DNA of 64,000 nt from Vibrio sinaloensis (GTDB taxonomy: Bacteria; Pseudomonadota; Gammaproteobacteria; Enterobacterales; Vibrionaceae): assembly GCF_023195835.1 (NCBI RefSeq), contig NZ_CP096199.1, forward strand, positions 2,480,001 through 2,544,000, written 5' to 3'. The notes under the pieces were generated by a model, which was not told the DNA's origin, searched no databases, and worked only from the letters and a program-made list of their open reading frames with translations. This document shows positions 17,927 to 27,523 of this stretch, piece after piece. Position 1 is the stretch's first letter. Each line of letters opens with the position of its first letter. Both the position numbers and the translations under genes were made by a program.

Positions 17927-19648
17927 ATGCTGCTACTTACTAACCATATTGGTTATGAAGCCCTTGGGCCAAAGCAGGCTGTTTTGATGACTCGTAAAGC
18001 GCGTCTATCTTCAACCACTGCATTGCTAGTCTGTGCCGAAAGCCATCAGACAGTCGCCACTTTCACCATTGAAAAAGGCACTAAAGTTGCCAATTGGCAC
18101 CAAGGGAATTTTTTTCGCATTGATTTCTCGCACTTTGAACAGACTGGTCACTACTATCTAAAAGTAGAGAATCTTCGTTCAGAAGCGTTTAGCATCGACT
18201 CAGGGGTGCTGTTCAATCACACCTTCTCTGATCTGCTGCACTACTTCAAATCTCAGCGTTGTGGTGGTCGGTTCGATAAACAAGATCATCATATTCCATT
18301 GCTAGGAACTGAGGAGTTCGCCGATGTTCATGGTGGCTGGTATGACGCATCCGGTGATGTGAGTAAGTATCTCAGTCACCTCTCTTATGCTAACTACCTT
18401 AACCCACAGCAAACCCCTATGGTGGTGTGGAACATGCTATCGGCGCTGGAGCTGTTCCAGTCTCAACAAGATGTTGCGGCGTTTACTCAGGTTCGCTTGA
18501 TGGAAGAAGCCCTGTTTGGCGCCGACTTTTTACTGAGGATGCAGCATCCACAAGGCTTCTTTTACATGACGGTGTTCGACAAATGGTCAAAAGACATCGA
18601 GCAACGAGAAATCTGCGCTTATCAAACCCAACAAGGGCACAAAACCGCTGACTTCCAAGCTGGATTTCGCCAAGGAGGCGGCGTCGCTATTGCCGCGCTT
18701 GCCGCCGCCGCGCGCCTGTCAGAAAGCGGCCAATACACCCAGGCAGACTACCTCAACGCCGCAAAAACCGGATATTGGCACCTCAAACAGCACAATTTGA
18801 GTTACCTCGATGATGGCCAAGAGAACATCATTGATGAGTATTGCGCCCTGCTCGCAGCGGTGGAGTTATACCAAACCACTCAAGACGGCGACTATCTAAC
18901 CGAAAGCCGTTATTGGAGTGAGCGTTTAGCCCAGCGCCAACACAGTGATGACGCGCAAACCGACTACTGGGCAGTCAATCAAGACGGCAGTCGTCCTTAC
19001 TATCACGCAGCTGAAGCAGGTTTACCGGTGATCGCTCTATGTCGCTACCTAGCGATTGAAGATGATAGTCACAAAGCGTCGGCGATTCGCAATACCGTTG
19101 AACGCGCGGTGAATTTTGAGTTGACGATTAGCAGCCAAGTCGCCAATCCGTTTGGCTATCCTCGCCAGTATGTTAAAGGCGTCGATGAAAGCAAACGCGA
19201 CGCGTTTTTCATCGCACACAACAATGAATCGGGGTACTGGTGGCAAGGAGAAAACGCCCGTCTCGGCTCGCTCGCTGCCATGGCGTTCTATGCTTTGCCT
19301 TATGTCAATCAAACCCAAACGGCACCTCAATTGCTTGCCCTAAGCCAAAATTGCCTCAATTGGATTGTCGGCCTTAACCCATACCATATGTGTATGCTCG
19401 ACGGTCACGGTCACAACAACCCAGATTACCTGCCACACCTCGGCTTCTTCAATGCCAAAGGTGGGGTGTGCAATGGCATCACCGCCGGTTTTGACGATGA
19501 GCAAGACATTGCGTTCAATCCCGCTCCACAAAAAGACGACATGTTGCAAAACTGGCGTTGGGGAGAGCAGTGGATTCCACATGGTGCATGGTTACTGCTG
19601 GCTGTCGCGCGTCAGTACCACCACTTCAACGGAGGCGACAATGAGTAG
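17927..19648 (+). CDS. GH9 glycoside hydrolase, probable exo-beta-glucosaminidase
   Basis: Enzyme of 573 residues with an N-terminal Ig-like CelD domain (about 1-95) and a GH9 (alpha/alpha)6 domain. The GH9 nucleophile-side aspartates are visible in GGWYDASGDVSKY (Asp140, Asp144), and the likely acid is Glu525 in FDDEQDIAFNP. No signal peptide is present, so it is cytoplasmic and acts on imported disaccharides, not on polymer. GH9 members in vibrio chitobiose clusters, characterised in Photobacterium as I recall, release glucosamine from the non-reducing end of chitosan-type oligomers. That fits the glucosamine kinase gene which overlaps its 3' end. Databases often label such genes endoglucanase; the context argues against cellulose. 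Confidence 0.87.
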   Translation: MLLLTNHIGYEALGPKQAVLMTRKARLSSTTALLVCAESHQTVATFTIEKGTKVANWHQGNFFRIDFSHFEQTGHYYLKVENLRSEAFSIDSGVLFNHTFSDLLHYFKSQRCGGRFDKQDHHIPLLGTEEFADVHGGWYDASGDVSKYLSHLSYANYLNPQQTPMVVWNMLSALELFQSQQDVAAFTQVRLMEEALFGADFLLRMQHPQGFFYMTVFDKWSKDIEQREICAYQTQQGHKTADFQAGFRQGGGVAIAALAAAARLSESGQYTQADYLNAAKTGYWHLKQHNLSYLDDGQENIIDEYCALLAAVELYQTTQDGDYLTESRYWSERLAQRQHSDDAQTDYWAVNQDGSRPYYHAAEAGLPVIALCRYLAIEDDSHKASAIRNTVERAVNFELTISSQVANPFGYPRQYVKGVDESKRDAFFIAHNNESGYWWQGENARLGSLAAMAFYALPYVNQTQTAPQLLALSQNCLNWIVGLNPYHMCMLDGHGHNNPDYLPHLGFFNAKGGVCNGITAGFDDEQDIAFNPAPQKDDMLQNWRWGEQWIPHGAWLLLAVARQYHHFNGGDNE

Positions 19649-20516
19649 CTATTACGTTGGCATTGACGGTGGCGGTACCTCATGCCGCGCAAGAATCCGT
19701 AATCAAGCGGGTGAGTTGATTGGCGAAGGCAAAAGCGGCAGCGCCAACATCTTACTCGGCGTTGATATAGCGATGACTTCGATTCTGGATGCGATTGCCC
19801 AAGCGGCCGCACAGGGAGGATTGAACGAATCAGACTTTAATCTTATGCACGTTGGCCTCGCTCTCGCCGGAGCTGAGCAAAAAGCCGCTTGGTTTGAGTT
19901 TATGGCCGCCAAACATCCTTTCGCCTCAATGACACTCAACACCGACGCATACGGCGCGTGCATTGGTGCACACAAAGGAGAACCCGGCGCAATCATGATT
20001 GCCGGTACTGGTTCTTGTGGCATCTACCTCGCTCATGGAGAACAACATGTGGTGGGGGGACGCGAATTTCCGATTTCTGACCAAGGTGGCGGCGCCGTCA
20101 TGGGCTTACGGCTGGTGCAAAAAGTGCTGCTCGCACAAGACGGAATCGGTGACAACACGCCGTTAGCTCAGCATGTTATGCATCAGTTTGGCAATGACGT
20201 GGACAACATCGTCAGTTGGTCAAAACAAGCACTGCCACGCGATTACGGCCAGTTTTCTCCAGCAGTTTTTGAGTACGCCAACCAAGGCGATGCTCTGGCT
20301 ATTGAGATGCTGAAACAAACCGCGGCAGATATCGAGATGTTTGTGCTGGCACTGCATCAGCGTGGGGCTGAACGCATCTGCTTAATGGGGAGTATCGCTG
20401 AGCGCATCAAGGCTTGGCTTTCTCCGCCCGTTCAAGCTTGGATTGTTGCCCCCCAGTGCGATGCCATTGAGGGCGCCTTAATGTTCGCCGGTAAACCTGA
20501 GCATAACCTGTATTAA
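19641..20516 (+). CDS. gspK: Glucosamine-specific kinase GspK
   Basis: ATP-dependent cytoplasmic kinase of the BadF/BadG (N-acetylglucosamine kinase-like) family, 291 residues, that makes GlcN-6-P. The phosphate-1 motif YVGIDGGGTSC is at the N-terminus, and the ATP loop is seen in IAGTGSCG. The start at 19641 overlaps the GH9 stop by 8 bases and has GGAGG eight bases upstream inside the GH9 gene, so translation is coupled. With the GH9 enzyme it would channel deacetylated units into glycolysis without passing through the phosphotransferase system. Confidence 0.92.
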   Translation: MSSYYVGIDGGGTSCRARIRNQAGELIGEGKSGSANILLGVDIAMTSILDAIAQAAAQGGLNESDFNLMHVGLALAGAEQKAAWFEFMAAKHPFASMTLNTDAYGACIGAHKGEPGAIMIAGTGSCGIYLAHGEQHVVGGREFPISDQGGGAVMGLRLVQKVLLAQDGIGDNTPLAQHVMHQFGNDVDNIVSWSKQALPRDYGQFSPAVFEYANQGDALAIEMLKQTAADIEMFVLALHQRGAERICLMGSIAERIKAWLSPPVQAWIVAPQCDAIEGALMFAGKPEHNLY

Positions 20517-20526
20517 GGAGACGAGT

Positions 20527-22440
20527 ATGAGCTATCGCGTTGAACTTGCTGTACTTGCCGAACAAAAACATTTTTGTCGCTTTGGTCTTACCGTCCATAA
20601 CCTCAGTGACCAAGCATTAGCTGACTGGCATTTACAGTTCATCATCGACCGTTTTATTTTGCCAGACAGTCTCACTCAAGGTGAGATTGAGCAAATTGGT
20701 AGTTTCTGTACTTTGCGCCCAAGTGAAAGCCACTTGCCGGCTAACCAGCACTATTATTGTGAGTTCAGCATTAATACCGCGCCGCTGCGTTTCTATACCG
20801 ATGGCCTCAAAGATGCGCTAATCATTGCCGACCACGGAGCGACCAAGCATCCAGTCACATTGACTCCTATCGCTCTCGCCTCGCCGTTTCGTGAGCGCAC
20901 ACAAGTGCCATCCGTGGACAGTGACACATTGGCTGTGATCCCTAAGCCCAACCACATTGAAACCTCTGAAGGTTCCTTTCAGCTGACTGCGTCGAGTCAA
21001 ATTACTTTGCAAGCGTCGCTTGCCGAGCATGCTGCCACTTGGCTACAGCAAGAGCTAGAGAGGCTGTATGATTTTAGTGTTCAAACGATAGGTCAAAGTG
21101 CAATTATCTATCGCAACAATCCGACCTTGGATGAAGGGCAATATCAGATCACCATCAATGGTTCAGGAGCCAAGCTTGAGGCTGGCTCGCGCGCGGGGTT
21201 TGTTCATGCCAGCGCTACTCTGATTCAGCTAATTGAAACCGACAGCACCTCTGATACGCTGAAATTACCCTATGTCAAAATCTGCGATAAGCCTCGTTTC
21301 AAATATCGCGGCATGATGCTCGATTGTGCGCGTCACTTCCATTCTCTTGACATGGTCAAGCGCCTTATTAACCAACTGGCGCACTACAAGTTTAATACCT
21401 TTCATTGGCATCTAACCGATGACGAAGGCTGGCGGGTCGAAATCAAAGCGTTTCCTCAATTAACCGCAACGGGCGGGTATCGTGGTCCACAGCAAGCCCT
21501 TGAACCACAGTTTAGTCACCTTGCCGAACGCTACGGCGGCTTCTACAACCAACAAGAAATCAAACAGGTTATTGAGTATGCCGCTCAGCGCGGTATTACC
21601 GTCATCCCTGAAATCGATATCCCTGGCCACTGCCGAGCGGCGATCAAGTCACTACCGGAACTACTGTACGATGCGCAAGATGCGTCGCAGTATCGCAGTA
21701 TCCAGCACTACAGCGACAACGTGTTATCCCCCGCTCTACCCGGCACCTATCAATTCTTAGATAAAGTGCTTGAGGAGGTCGCAGAGCTGTTTCCTTCACC
21801 ATGGATTCACATTGGTGCCGATGAAGTTCCTGATGGTGTGTGGCTCGATAGTCCTGCCTGTCAACAACTGATGCAGCAACACGGCTATCAAAGCGCCAAA
21901 GAGCTGCAAGGTCATCTGCTGCGCTATGCCGAGCAGAAATTGCGCTCGCTCGGTAAGCGCATGGTTGGCTGGGAAGAAGCACAACATGGCAACAAGGTCA
22001 GCAAAGACACCGTCATCTATTCGTGGCTAAGCGAAGAAGCCGCGCTCAATTGCGCCAAACAAGGCTTTGATGTGATTTTGCAACCCGGTCAATCGACTTA
22101 CCTAGATATGACTCAAGATTTCAGTCCTGAAGAGCCAGGCGTAGATTGGGCAGCAGTGATTCCACTAGAAAACGCCTATCGTTATGAACCACTGGCACAG
22201 ATACCCGACTCTGACCCTATTCGCAAACGGATTTTAGGCATCCAATGTGCGCTGTGGAGTGAAATTGTCACTCATCAGTCACGCATGGATTACATGATTT
22301 TCCCAAGGTTGACCGCCCTAGCGGAGGCATGCTGGACCGACAAACCCCATCGCAACTGGCATGACTACTTAGCGCGGCTAAAAGGGCACTTACCATTGCT
22401 CGATAAACAGGGCATTGAGTACCGACAACCTTGGAAATAA
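20527..22440 (+). CDS. GH20 beta-N-acetylhexosaminidase, cytoplasmic
   Basis: Hydrolase of 637 residues that removes terminal GlcNAc. Domains: an N-terminal carbohydrate-binding-like beta-sandwich (about 1-125), the GH20b alpha/beta domain (about 135-255) and the catalytic barrel from about 260. The barrel opens with KYRGMMLDCARHF and carries the Asp-Glu pair Asp432-Glu433 in HIGADEVPDG. No signal peptide is present, so it works on imported oligomers, giving a hydrolytic route parallel to the phosphorolytic one encoded next. The gap to gspK is 10 bases, with GGAG before the ATG. Confidence 0.93.
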   Translation: MSYRVELAVLAEQKHFCRFGLTVHNLSDQALADWHLQFIIDRFILPDSLTQGEIEQIGSFCTLRPSESHLPANQHYYCEFSINTAPLRFYTDGLKDALIIADHGATKHPVTLTPIALASPFRERTQVPSVDSDTLAVIPKPNHIETSEGSFQLTASSQITLQASLAEHAATWLQQELERLYDFSVQTIGQSAIIYRNNPTLDEGQYQITINGSGAKLEAGSRAGFVHASATLIQLIETDSTSDTLKLPYVKICDKPRFKYRGMMLDCARHFHSLDMVKRLINQLAHYKFNTFHWHLTDDEGWRVEIKAFPQLTATGGYRGPQQALEPQFSHLAERYGGFYNQQEIKQVIEYAAQRGITVIPEIDIPGHCRAAIKSLPELLYDAQDASQYRSIQHYSDNVLSPALPGTYQFLDKVLEEVAELFPSPWIHIGADEVPDGVWLDSPACQQLMQQHGYQSAKELQGHLLRYAEQKLRSLGKRMVGWEEAQHGNKVSKDTVIYSWLSEEAALNCAKQGFDVILQPGQSTYLDMTQDFSPEEPGVDWAAVIPLENAYRYEPLAQIPDSDPIRKRILGIQCALWSEIVTHQSRMDYMIFPRLTALAEACWTDKPHRNWHDYLARLKGHLPLLDKQGIEYRQPWK

Positions 22441-22448
22441 CAACGACA

Positions 22449-22509
22449 CGAATGATGGTCATTCGTAGTTTTCACTAGCTTTAGAAGTTTTGGCTACCAA
22501 AGTGGTAGC
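22449..22509 (+). other. Two intercistronic stem-loops before chbP
   Basis: CGAATGA-TGG-TCATTCG (22449-22465) and GCTACCA-AAG-TGGTAGC (22493-22509), each a perfect 7-bp stem with a 3-base loop. The second ends 20 bases before the chbP ATG, next to its AAGGA ribosome site. Neither is followed by a T-run. Confidence 0.58.
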
Positions 22510-22529
22510 TTGGTAAAAAGGAAATCATC

Positions 22530-24938
22530 ATGAAATACGGCTATTTCGATAACGACAATCGTGAATACGTCATCACTCGCCCAGACGTACCTGCGCCATG
22601 GACAAACTACTTAGGCACAGAGAAGTTCTGTACGGTTATCTCGCACAACGCTGGGGGATACTCTTTCTACAATTCACCTGAATATAACCGTGTTACTAAA
22701 TTCCGTCCCAATGCAACATTCGACCGACCAGGACATTATGTTTACCTGCGTGATGATGAAACCGGTGACTACTGGTCAATCTCTTGGCAGCCAGTGGCAA
22801 AAAGCCTAGACGAAGCCAGCTACGAAGTTCGCCATGGTCTGTCTTACTCTAAGTTCAAGTGTGACTACAACGGCATCGAAGCAGAGAAAACGCTGTTCGT
22901 GCCAAAAGGCGAAGACGCTGAAATCTGGGATGTGGTGATCAAGAATACTTCTGACAAGCCGCGCACCATTAGCGCATTCTCATTTGTTGAGTTCTCATTT
23001 AGCCATATTCAATCTGACAACCAAAACCACCAGATGTCACTCTACTCTGCGGGTACATCTTACCAAGATGGCGTGATTGAGTATGACCTATACTACAACA
23101 CCAACGATTTCGAAGGCTTCTACTACATAGCATCAACGTTCGATCCAGACTCATACGACGGTCAGCGCGACAGCTTCCTAGGTCTATACCGCGACGAAGC
23201 CAACCCACTAGCGGTTGAACAAGGCAAGTGTTTCAACAGCGCGCAAACCTGTTACAACCACTGCGGCTCTCTGCACAAGCAATTTACTATCCAACCAGGT
23301 GAAGAAGTTCGTTTTGCTTACATTCTCGGTATCGGTAAAGGCAACGGTGAGCGTCTGCGCGCTAAATACCAAGACCTGGCTGAAGTCGACAACGCTTTCG
23401 CGGGTATCAAAGCACACTGGGATGAGCGTTGTGGCAAGTTCCAAGTGAAATCACCAAATGAAGGGCTGGACACCATGATCAATGCTTGGACGCTATACCA
23501 AGCAGAAACGTGTGTGGTGTGGTCTCGCTTTGCTTCATTCATCGAGGTAGGTGGTCGTACCGGTCTTGGTTACCGCGATACAGCGCAAGATGCGATCTCA
23601 GTTCCTCATGCTAACCCAGCAATGACACGTAAGCGTATCGTTGACCTACTACGCGGCCAAGTGAAAGCGGGCTACGGCTTACACCTATTCGATCCTGATT
23701 GGTTCGATCCAGAAAAAGCGGACGTGAAACCATCGAAATCACCAACGGTTGTTCCTACTCCATCTGATGAAGACAAGATCCACGGCATCGAAGACACCTG
23801 CTCTGATGACCACTTGTGGCTGGTTCCAACCATCTGTAAGTACGTAATGGAAACCGGTGAACATAGCTTCTTCAACGAGGTCATTCCTTACGCAGACGGT
23901 GGCGATGCAAGCGTTTATGACCACATGAAAGCTGCGCTAGACTTCTCGGCTGAATACGTAGGTCAAACCGGTATCTGTAAAGGTCTACGCGCCGACTGGA
24001 ACGACTGTCTCAACCTAGGCGGTGGTGAATCTTCTATGGTGTCGTTCCTACACTTCTGGGCACTGCAAGAGTTCATCGACCTCGCCAAGTTCCTAGGCAA
24101 AGACGAAGATGTAGCGAAATACACTGAAATGGCTGCTAACGTGCGCGAAGCGTGTGAAACCCACCTTTGGGATGAGGAAGGCGGTTGGTACATCCGTGGC
24201 CTAACTAAAAATGGCGATAAGATTGGTACCGCTCAACAAGCAGAAGGCCGAGTCCACCTTGAGTCAAACACACTCGCAGTACTGTCTGGCGCGGTATCGC
24301 AAGAGCGCGGTGAAAAAGCGATGGACGCAGTAGACGAGAATCTATTCTCTGAGTACGGTCTGCATCTAAACTCGCCATCATTCGCAACACCAAACGATGA
24401 TATTGGCTTCGTGACTCGCGTCTACCAAGGCGTAAAAGAGAATGGTGCTATCTTCTCTCATCCCAACCCATGGGCTTGGGTAGCGGAAGCTAAGCTTGGT
24501 CGTGGTGATCGTGCAATGAAGTTCTACGACGCACTCAACCCTTACAACCAAAATGACATCATCGAAAAACGTATTGCAGAACCTTACTCGTACGTGCAGT
24601 TCATCATGGGTCGCGATCACCAAGATCATGGTCGTGCTAACCACCCGTGGTTAACTGGCACCTCAGGTTGGGCTTACTTCGCAGTGACCAACTTTATCCT
24701 AGGTGTGCGCACGGGTTTCGATGGTTTGACGATCGACCCATGTATCCCAACAAGCTGGCCAGGTTTTGAAGTCACTCGCCAGTGGCTGGGGGCAACGTAC
24801 AACATCAAAGTTGAGAACCCTAACTCAGTGAGCAAAGGCATCAAATCAATCACAGTCAATGGTGAAGCGGTCCAAGGCACTGCGGTTCCGGTTCAAGCTG
24901 AAGGCACTGTCAACGACGTTGTGGTTGTGCTTGGTTAA
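22530..24938 (+). CDS. chbP: N,N'-diacetylchitobiose phosphorylase (GH94)
   Basis: Cytoplasmic enzyme of 802 residues that splits (GlcNAc)2 with phosphate into GlcNAc-1-P and GlcNAc, saving one ATP. It has the family layout: N-terminal beta-sandwich (to about 270), helical linker, (alpha/alpha)6 barrel and C-terminal beta domain. The general acid is Asp492 in RADWNDCLNL, the same residue number as I recall for the Vibrio proteolyticus enzyme. Codon use is highly biased as in cbp, suggesting strong expression. The product GlcNAc-1-P needs the mutase encoded immediately downstream. Confidence 0.96.
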   Translation: MKYGYFDNDNREYVITRPDVPAPWTNYLGTEKFCTVISHNAGGYSFYNSPEYNRVTKFRPNATFDRPGHYVYLRDDETGDYWSISWQPVAKSLDEASYEVRHGLSYSKFKCDYNGIEAEKTLFVPKGEDAEIWDVVIKNTSDKPRTISAFSFVEFSFSHIQSDNQNHQMSLYSAGTSYQDGVIEYDLYYNTNDFEGFYYIASTFDPDSYDGQRDSFLGLYRDEANPLAVEQGKCFNSAQTCYNHCGSLHKQFTIQPGEEVRFAYILGIGKGNGERLRAKYQDLAEVDNAFAGIKAHWDERCGKFQVKSPNEGLDTMINAWTLYQAETCVVWSRFASFIEVGGRTGLGYRDTAQDAISVPHANPAMTRKRIVDLLRGQVKAGYGLHLFDPDWFDPEKADVKPSKSPTVVPTPSDEDKIHGIEDTCSDDHLWLVPTICKYVMETGEHSFFNEVIPYADGGDASVYDHMKAALDFSAEYVGQTGICKGLRADWNDCLNLGGGESSMVSFLHFWALQEFIDLAKFLGKDEDVAKYTEMAANVREACETHLWDEEGGWYIRGLTKNGDKIGTAQQAEGRVHLESNTLAVLSGAVSQERGEKAMDAVDENLFSEYGLHLNSPSFATPNDDIGFVTRVYQGVKENGAIFSHPNPWAWVAEAKLGRGDRAMKFYDALNPYNQNDIIEKRIAEPYSYVQFIMGRDHQDHGRANHPWLTGTSGWAYFAVTNFILGVRTGFDGLTIDPCIPTSWPGFEVTRQWLGATYNIKVENPNSVSKGIKSITVNGEAVQGTAVPVQAEGTVNDVVVVLG

Positions 24939-24947
24939 ACGCACGCA

Positions 24948-24967
24948 AGAGCCTCGGTTGAGGCTCT
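24948..24967 (+). other. Intercistronic stem-loop between chbP and the mutase gene
   Basis: AGAGCCTC-GGTT-GAGGCTCT, a perfect 8-bp stem followed by TTAC. Only a short T-run follows, so partial termination or transcript stabilisation are both possible. Confidence 0.55.
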
Positions 24968-24992
24968 TTACTTCAGATTAAGGATGAGAGTT

Positions 24993-26405
24993 ATGATCAA
25001 GTTTGGTACTGGTGGTTGGCGTGCATTTATCGGTGAAGAGTTCACCAAAGACAATGTGTGCTTAGTTGCGCAATCCGTCGCCAATATTATTAATCATGAA
25101 CACGTTGCCGAACGCGGTTTTGTGGTCGGCTACGATCGTCGCTTCCTCTCGGATAAGGCAGGACGTTGGTTTGCCGAGGTACTGGCGGCCAATGGCATCA
25201 AGGTCAGCTTTATCGACAAGTTTGTTCCTACGCCGATTGTGATGTTTAAGGCCAAAGAAATGGGCTGCGCCTACTCAGCCTGTATTACCGCCTCACATAA
25301 CCCTGCCGACTACAACGGCATCAAGGTGTTCATTGAAGGCGGACGTGATGCTGACGAGATCATTACCCAAAAGATCGAGTCACAAATTGCCAACCTCACT
25401 CTAGAGCAGGTTAAAAGCGTTGAGTTTGAGCAGGCGATTGAAGATAAGTTGATCGAAGTGATCAATCCGATGAACGAGTTTGTCGATTCGATCATCAATT
25501 TCATCGACATCGAAGCGATCAAGAAGGCCAATTTGCGTGTGTTGATTGATCCTATGTTTGGCGTGGCAAAAAACGCCCTTCAGACAGTGTTGATCAACGG
25601 CCGCTGTGATGTTGACGTGATTAATGATGGTAAAAACCCAGACTTTGGTGGTTTGATGCCATCACCTAGTGCGGCGACACTTTACCGCCTCAAGCATCTT
25701 GTCGCAGCAGAAGGCTATGACATCGGTATTGGTACGGACGGCGACGCTGATCGCCTAGGTATCATTGATGAAAAAGGCAATTTTATTCATCCCAATGAGG
25801 TTTTGATCTTACTTTATTACTACCTACTCGAGTACAAAGGTTGGTCAGGTTCCGTGGTACGCAATATCGCAACGACGCACCTACTCGACAAAATCGCCGC
25901 CGATCATGGTGAGAAATGCTTTGAAGTCCCAGTTGGCTTTAAACATATCAGCTCACAAATGGAAGCGGATGATTCTCTTATCGGTGGCGAAAGTTCGGGT
26001 GGCTTAACCATTCGTGGTCATATCAAAGGCAAAGATGGGGTATTTGCGTCGAGCCTGCTGGTTGAGATGATCTCGGTGACCGGTAAAAAGTTGTCCGAAT
26101 TGCTGGATGAAATCTACGCAAAATACGGCTACGCCTACACAGCAGAAGGCGACTGCACCTTTAAACCCGCGCAAAAACAGGCGTTGTACAACAAGATTTA
26201 TGTTGAAAAACAGCTGCCAGAATTTGAATTTGAAATCGACACGGTCAGCTATGAAGATGGTGCTAAAGTCTATTTCAAAAACGGTGGCTGGGTGATAGCG
26301 CGTTTCTCTGGTACTGAACCACTACTGCGCATCTTCGCAGAGATGGCGGACAAAGAGACAGCGGAATGTGTTCTTCAGCAAATGAAGGAGTTTTTGCAGC
26401 TTTAA
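24993..26405 (+). CDS. Phosphohexose mutase, probable GlcNAc-1-P/GlcNAc-6-P mutase
   Basis: Alpha-D-phosphohexomutase family protein, 470 residues. The catalytic serine is Ser101 in TASHNPADYNG, the metal loop is GTDGDADRLG and the sugar loop is GGESSGG, with a C-terminal phosphate loop RFSGTEPLLR. It would convert GlcNAc-1-P released by chitobiose phosphorylase to GlcNAc-6-P for NagA. Annotation as phosphoglucomutase or phosphomannomutase is common; the operon position supports the amino-sugar role, but specificity is inferred. The ATG at 24993 has AAGGA 8 bases upstream and is preferred to the one at 24984. Confidence 0.9.
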   Translation: MIKFGTGGWRAFIGEEFTKDNVCLVAQSVANIINHEHVAERGFVVGYDRRFLSDKAGRWFAEVLAANGIKVSFIDKFVPTPIVMFKAKEMGCAYSACITASHNPADYNGIKVFIEGGRDADEIITQKIESQIANLTLEQVKSVEFEQAIEDKLIEVINPMNEFVDSIINFIDIEAIKKANLRVLIDPMFGVAKNALQTVLINGRCDVDVINDGKNPDFGGLMPSPSAATLYRLKHLVAAEGYDIGIGTDGDADRLGIIDEKGNFIHPNEVLILLYYYLLEYKGWSGSVVRNIATTHLLDKIAADHGEKCFEVPVGFKHISSQMEADDSLIGGESSGGLTIRGHIKGKDGVFASSLLVEMISVTGKKLSELLDEIYAKYGYAYTAEGDCTFKPAQKQALYNKIYVEKQLPEFEFEIDTVSYEDGAKVYFKNGGWVIARFSGTEPLLRIFAEMADKETAECVLQQMKEFLQL

Positions 26406-26440
26406 GCTGTGCTCCCTCACCCTATAGGTGAAGAACACTT

Positions 26441-26466
26441 GCCCGGCATCACTGCCGGGCTTTTTT
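26441..26466 (+). terminator. Terminator of the chitobiose operon
   Basis: GCCCGGCA-TCAC-TGCCGGGC followed by six T. It lies between the convergent mutase and fbpC genes, with the T-run only on the plus-strand side. Confidence 0.92.
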
Positions 26467-26491
26467 ATCTGTGAATCGTTACTGATTAGAA

Positions 26492-27523
26492 TCAAAAGGC
26501 TAAGATGCCTTGGGTTTCGACTTTTACCGCGACTTGCTGGCCAATCGTCAGCGCTTCTGCCGAGCTTGCCAACAGTCGTTGTCCACCCGCATCAATCACG
26601 TAGCGGCAGTGATCGCCCATAAACTGTTGCTCCAGCACCGTCACACTGCTCTCGTCGGTGGCTGAAATCTGCACATGCTGGGGACGAAGTAGCAATTCGC
26701 ATTGAGCCCCGATTTGAATCGGCACTTGTGCCTTGGCCTCAATCGTACCCAGTTCAGTAACAAACTCAGCCTCCGAGCTACGCGTCGCGTGTAGATAACT
26801 CCCTCCACCGAGAAAGTCAGCCACAAACTTACTGGAAGGCTGATAGTAGAGCTCGCCTGCGGTACCGTATTGCTCAATAACCCCGTGATTCATCACCGCC
26901 ATTTTATCGGCAAAGGCAAACGCCTCTTCGCGACTATGGGTAACAAAAATCGCCGTCACCCCCTGCTTCTTAAAGATCTTTCGGATCTCTCCAATCAGCT
27001 CGTGACGCACTTGGGTGTCAATATTGGAAAACGGCTCATCCAGCAGTAGCAGATCCGGCTTGTAAGCAAGCGAACGCGCAATGGCAACACGTTGCTGCTG
27101 ACCACCAGAAAGTTGGTGAGGATAGCGCTGCTCAAAACCCGAGAGATGAACCAATTCCAACATTTCTGTGACTTTCTGTTGCTGCTGTTTGCCGTTCAAA
27201 TCGCGCAGACCAAAGGCGACGTTCTCAGCCACCGTCAGGTGGGGGAACAGCGCGTAGTCTTGGAAAATCATCCCGATATTTCGCTGCTCAGGTGGCAACC
27301 AATTGTCACCATCATCAATCAGCATACAGTTAAGGCTCATTTCACCAGAACTGAGTGGCAATAAGCCGGCAATCGCTTTAAGCAAGGTGGTTTTACCGCA
27401 ACCGCTGGCACCGAGCAGACACACTATCTCACCCTGTTCGACTTCCAACGACAAGGATTCTAGCACTGTCGTCTGTTGGTCATATTTGCAGGTCAGATTC
27501 TTAATTGATAATGCACAACTCAT
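26492..27523 (-). CDS. fbpC: Ferric iron ABC transporter ATPase FbpC
   Basis: ATP-binding subunit of 343 residues. Walker A is GASGCGKTT, the signature is LSGGQQQRVAIA, and Walker B is LLLLDEPFSNID with the H-loop in VTHSREEA. A C-terminal regulatory TOBE-like domain (about residues 240-343) is present, as in FbpC/FutC importers. It couples ATP hydrolysis to uptake of Fe3+ through FbpB. Its start overlaps the fbpB stop at 27523, so the two are translationally linked. Confidence 0.93.
   Translation of the reverse strand: MSCALSIKNLTCKYDQQTTVLESLSLEVEQGEIVCLLGASGCGKTTLLKAIAGLLPLSSGEMSLNCMLIDDGDNWLPPEQRNIGMIFQDYALFPHLTVAENVAFGLRDLNGKQQQQKVTEMLELVHLSGFEQRYPHQLSGGQQQRVAIARSLAYKPDLLLLDEPFSNIDTQVRHELIGEIRKIFKKQGVTAIFVTHSREEAFAFADKMAVMNHGVIEQYGTAGELYYQPSSKFVADFLGGGSYLHATRSSEAEFVTELGTIEAKAQVPIQIGAQCELLLRPQHVQISATDESSVTVLEQQFMGDHCRYVIDAGGQRLLASSAEALTIGQQVAVKVETQGILAF

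Noticed and set aside
26441..26466. Terminator serving fbpC as well
   Set aside because: On the minus strand the stem is not followed by a T-run, so I assign it only to the chitobiose operon.
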